Positions 62,497-64,000 of a stretch of DNA of 64,000 bases are shown here, in pieces (position 1 is the stretch's first letter; each line of letters starts with the position of its first letter). The stretch covers positions 2,981,001 through 3,045,000 of the forward strand of contig NZ_CP039903.1 of assembly GCF_005221385.1 (NCBI RefSeq), read 5' to 3'. The position numbers were made by a program, and so were the translations under genes. The notes under the pieces were generated by a model. That model did not search any database and had not been told where the DNA came from. It was given only the letters and a program-made list of their open reading frames with translations. The stretch comes from Agrobacterium tumefaciens (GTDB taxonomy: Bacteria; Pseudomonadota; Alphaproteobacteria; Rhizobiales; Rhizobiaceae).

Positions 62497-64000
62497 ATGG
62501 CCGAAACACTTGCCGAGGCGGTCTCCCGCCGCCGCACCTTTGCTATTATCGCGCACCCGGACGCGGGTAAGACCACGCTCACTGAAAAACTGCTGCTGTT
62601 CGGCGGAGCGATCCAGCTTGCCGGTGAAGTGAAGGCGAAAAAGGATCGCATCCAGACCCGTTCGGACTGGATGAAGATCGAGCGCGAGCGCGGCATCTCG
62701 GTTGTCACCTCGGTCATGACCTTCGAATATAACGACCGCGTCTTCAACATTCTCGATACGCCCGGCCACGAAGACTTCGCCGACGATACCTACCGCACGC
62801 TGACGGCGGTGGATGCGGCGATCATGGTCATCGACGCCGCCAAGGGTATCGAGCCGCGCACGCTGAAGCTGTTTGAAGTCTGCCGCATGCGCGATATCCC
62901 GATCATCACCTTCATCAACAAGATGGACCGCGAAAGCCGCGATCCCTTCGAGATTCTGGATGAGGTCGAGGAAAAGCTGGCGCTCGATACTGCGCCGATC
63001 ACCTGGCCGGTCGGACGGGCGAAAAGCTTCTGCGGCGCCTATAATCTCGCCGAAAATACCTTTCGCGGCAATGATACGCAGGTGGAGGGCCTTTCGGTCA
63101 ATGGCCCGCAGGCAGTCGCCGATAGGCTGCCGGAAAATGAACGCAAGGTCTTTGTCGAGGAAACGGAACTGGCGCTGGAAGCCTGCCGCCCCTTCGACCG
63201 CCAGGCGTTTCTCGAAGGTCATATGACGCCGGTGTTCTTCGGTTCGGCGCTGCGCAATTTCGGTGTGCGCGACCTCATCAATGCGCTCGGCGATTTCGCG
63301 CCGCCGCCGCGCGATCAGGTAGCGGATACCCGCACCGTGCATGCGGCGGAAGACAGGATGACGGCTTTCGTCTTCAAGATTCAGGCCAATATGGACCCCA
63401 ACCACCGCGACCGCATCGCCTTTGCCCGTATCTGCTCCGGCAAGCTGGAGCGCGGCATGAAGGCGCGCCTGTCGCGCACCGGCAAGCAGATGGGGCTCAC
63501 CGCGCCGCAATTCTTCTTCGCCTCGCAGCGCCAGCTGGCTGATACGGCCTTTGCGGGTGATGTGGTCGGCATTCCCAACCACGGCACACTGCGCATTGGT
63601 GATACGCTGACCGAGGGTGAAAACCTCGTCTTCCAGGGCGTTCCGAACTTCTCGCCGGAAATCCTGCGCCGCGTGCGGCTGGAAGATGCGATGAAAGCGA
63701 AGAAGCTGAAGGAGGCCCTGCAGCAGATGGCGGAAGAGGGCGTCGTACAGCTCTTCTCGCCGGAAGACGGCTCGCCGGCTATCGTCGGTGTCGTTGGCGC
63801 GCTTCAGCTTGATGTGTTGAAGGAACGGCTGATGGGCGAATACGGCCTGCCGGTCTCCTTCGAAATGTCGCGCTTTTCCGTCTGCCGCTGGATTTCCTCC
63901 GATCAGCCGGCGGAAATGGACAAGTTCCTCAACGTCAAGCGCGGCGATATCGCCCGCGATCTGGATGGCGATCCGGTGTTTCTGGCGCAGGACGCCTTCT
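62497..64000 (+). CDS. prfC: Peptide chain release factor 3 (C-terminus beyond the window)
   Basis: The first ~501 codons are inside the window. RF3 is a GTPase that removes RF1/RF2 from the ribosome after termination. The G domain is complete: FAIIAHPDAGKTTLTEKLL (G1), RGISV (G2), ILDTPGHEDFADDTYRTLTA (G3), TFINKMDRESRDPFE (G4) and VFFGSALRNFGVR (G5). Domain II follows (RICSGKLERGMKARLSRTG). The full family is about 525-530 residues, so only the last 25-30 are missing. The ATG 62497 fits MAETLAEAVSRRRTF. Confidence 0.96.
   Translation, partial: MAETLAEAVSRRRTFAIIAHPDAGKTTLTEKLLLFGGAIQLAGEVKAKKDRIQTRSDWMKIERERGISVVTSVMTFEYNDRVFNILDTPGHEDFADDTYRTLTAVDAAIMVIDAAKGIEPRTLKLFEVCRMRDIPIITFINKMDRESRDPFEILDEVEEKLALDTAPITWPVGRAKSFCGAYNLAENTFRGNDTQVEGLSVNGPQAVADRLPENERKVFVEETELALEACRPFDRQAFLEGHMTPVFFGSALRNFGVRDLINALGDFAPPPRDQVADTRTVHAAEDRMTAFVFKIQANMDPNHRDRIAFARICSGKLERGMKARLSRTGKQMGLTAPQFFFASQRQLADTAFAGDVVGIPNHGTLRIGDTLTEGENLVFQGVPNFSPEILRRVRLEDAMKAKKLKEALQQMAEEGVVQLFSPEDGSPAIVGVVGALQLDVLKERLMGEYGLPVSFEMSRFSVCRWISSDQPAEMDKFLNVKRGDIARDLDGDPVFLAQDAF

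Noticed and set aside
62404..63582. Minus-strand frame of 392 codons opposite prfC
   Set aside because: prfC reads through perfectly on the plus strand from 62497; the frame is an antisense shadow.

Overview
The window is ordinary core chromosome of an alphaproteobacterium of the order Rhizobiales, almost certainly Agrobacterium (A. tumefaciens/fabrum group). The case rests on the membrane-bound ferritin gene mbfA behind Irr-type iron boxes, the single-subunit phospholipid N-methyltransferase pmtA, infC starting with ATT, high-GC codon use, many TAT-signal binding proteins, and dnaN far from any dnaA. Family names come from reading the protein sequences; no database was searched. About 70 protein genes were found, and no rRNA, tRNA, CRISPR array, prophage or insertion sequence.

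Layout. 1-5.9 kb: a cut-off secreted hydrolase, a membrane-embedded AraC regulator, an orphan TRAP binding protein, a group III truncated globin divergent from mbfA, a secreted transglutaminase-like protease and an alpha/beta hydrolase. 6.1-12.1 kb: translation genes infC-rpmI-rplT, a kinase-like gene, then pheS-pheT. 12.1-18.3 kb: small metabolic and regulator genes (two aldo/keto reductases, LysR, GNAT, a GlxA-type regulator with an isochorismatase-like hydrolase, a Gfo/Idh/MocA oxidoreductase). 18.3-29.9 kb: xseA, an enolase-superfamily enzyme with its FadR-type regulator, a MarR/EamA exporter pair with a clear operator, an M29 aminopeptidase, YbaK and ArsC-like proteins, a 2H phosphoesterase, and a TetR locus flanked by two membrane proteins. 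30.0-33.3 kb: guaA, a nucleosidase with a thioesterase, and TspO.

33.3-38.5 kb is the most distinctive locus: imelysin, di-haem c-type oxidoreductase, imelysin and DUF1513 as one operon behind an iron-type palindrome. With the globin/mbfA pair, iron handling appears twice. 38.6-48.5 kb: an RsmB-type methyltransferase, RlpA, an epimerase-like protein, queG, a GST, uppP, an NDUFA9-like protein, a DUF1330 protein, pyrF, a histidine phosphatase and pmtA. 48.7-51.4 kb: dnaN divergent from rsmI-yraN. 51.4-57.1 kb: an acetyltransferase, a complete Ugp-type ABC transporter behind a Pho-box-like sequence, and a cupin protein, lying between yraN and gshB. 57.3-64 kb: gshB, the ComM-type ATPase, cysK, a LysE exporter, dut, and prfC running off the end.

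The window looks like housekeeping DNA. The points worth a second look are two non-ATG starts (ATT for infC, probably ATC for queG), the imelysin/di-haem operon whose second imelysin lacks the motif histidine, two small genes of 55 and 51 codons, a terminator buried inside xseA, and a three-copy 18-bp tandem repeat.
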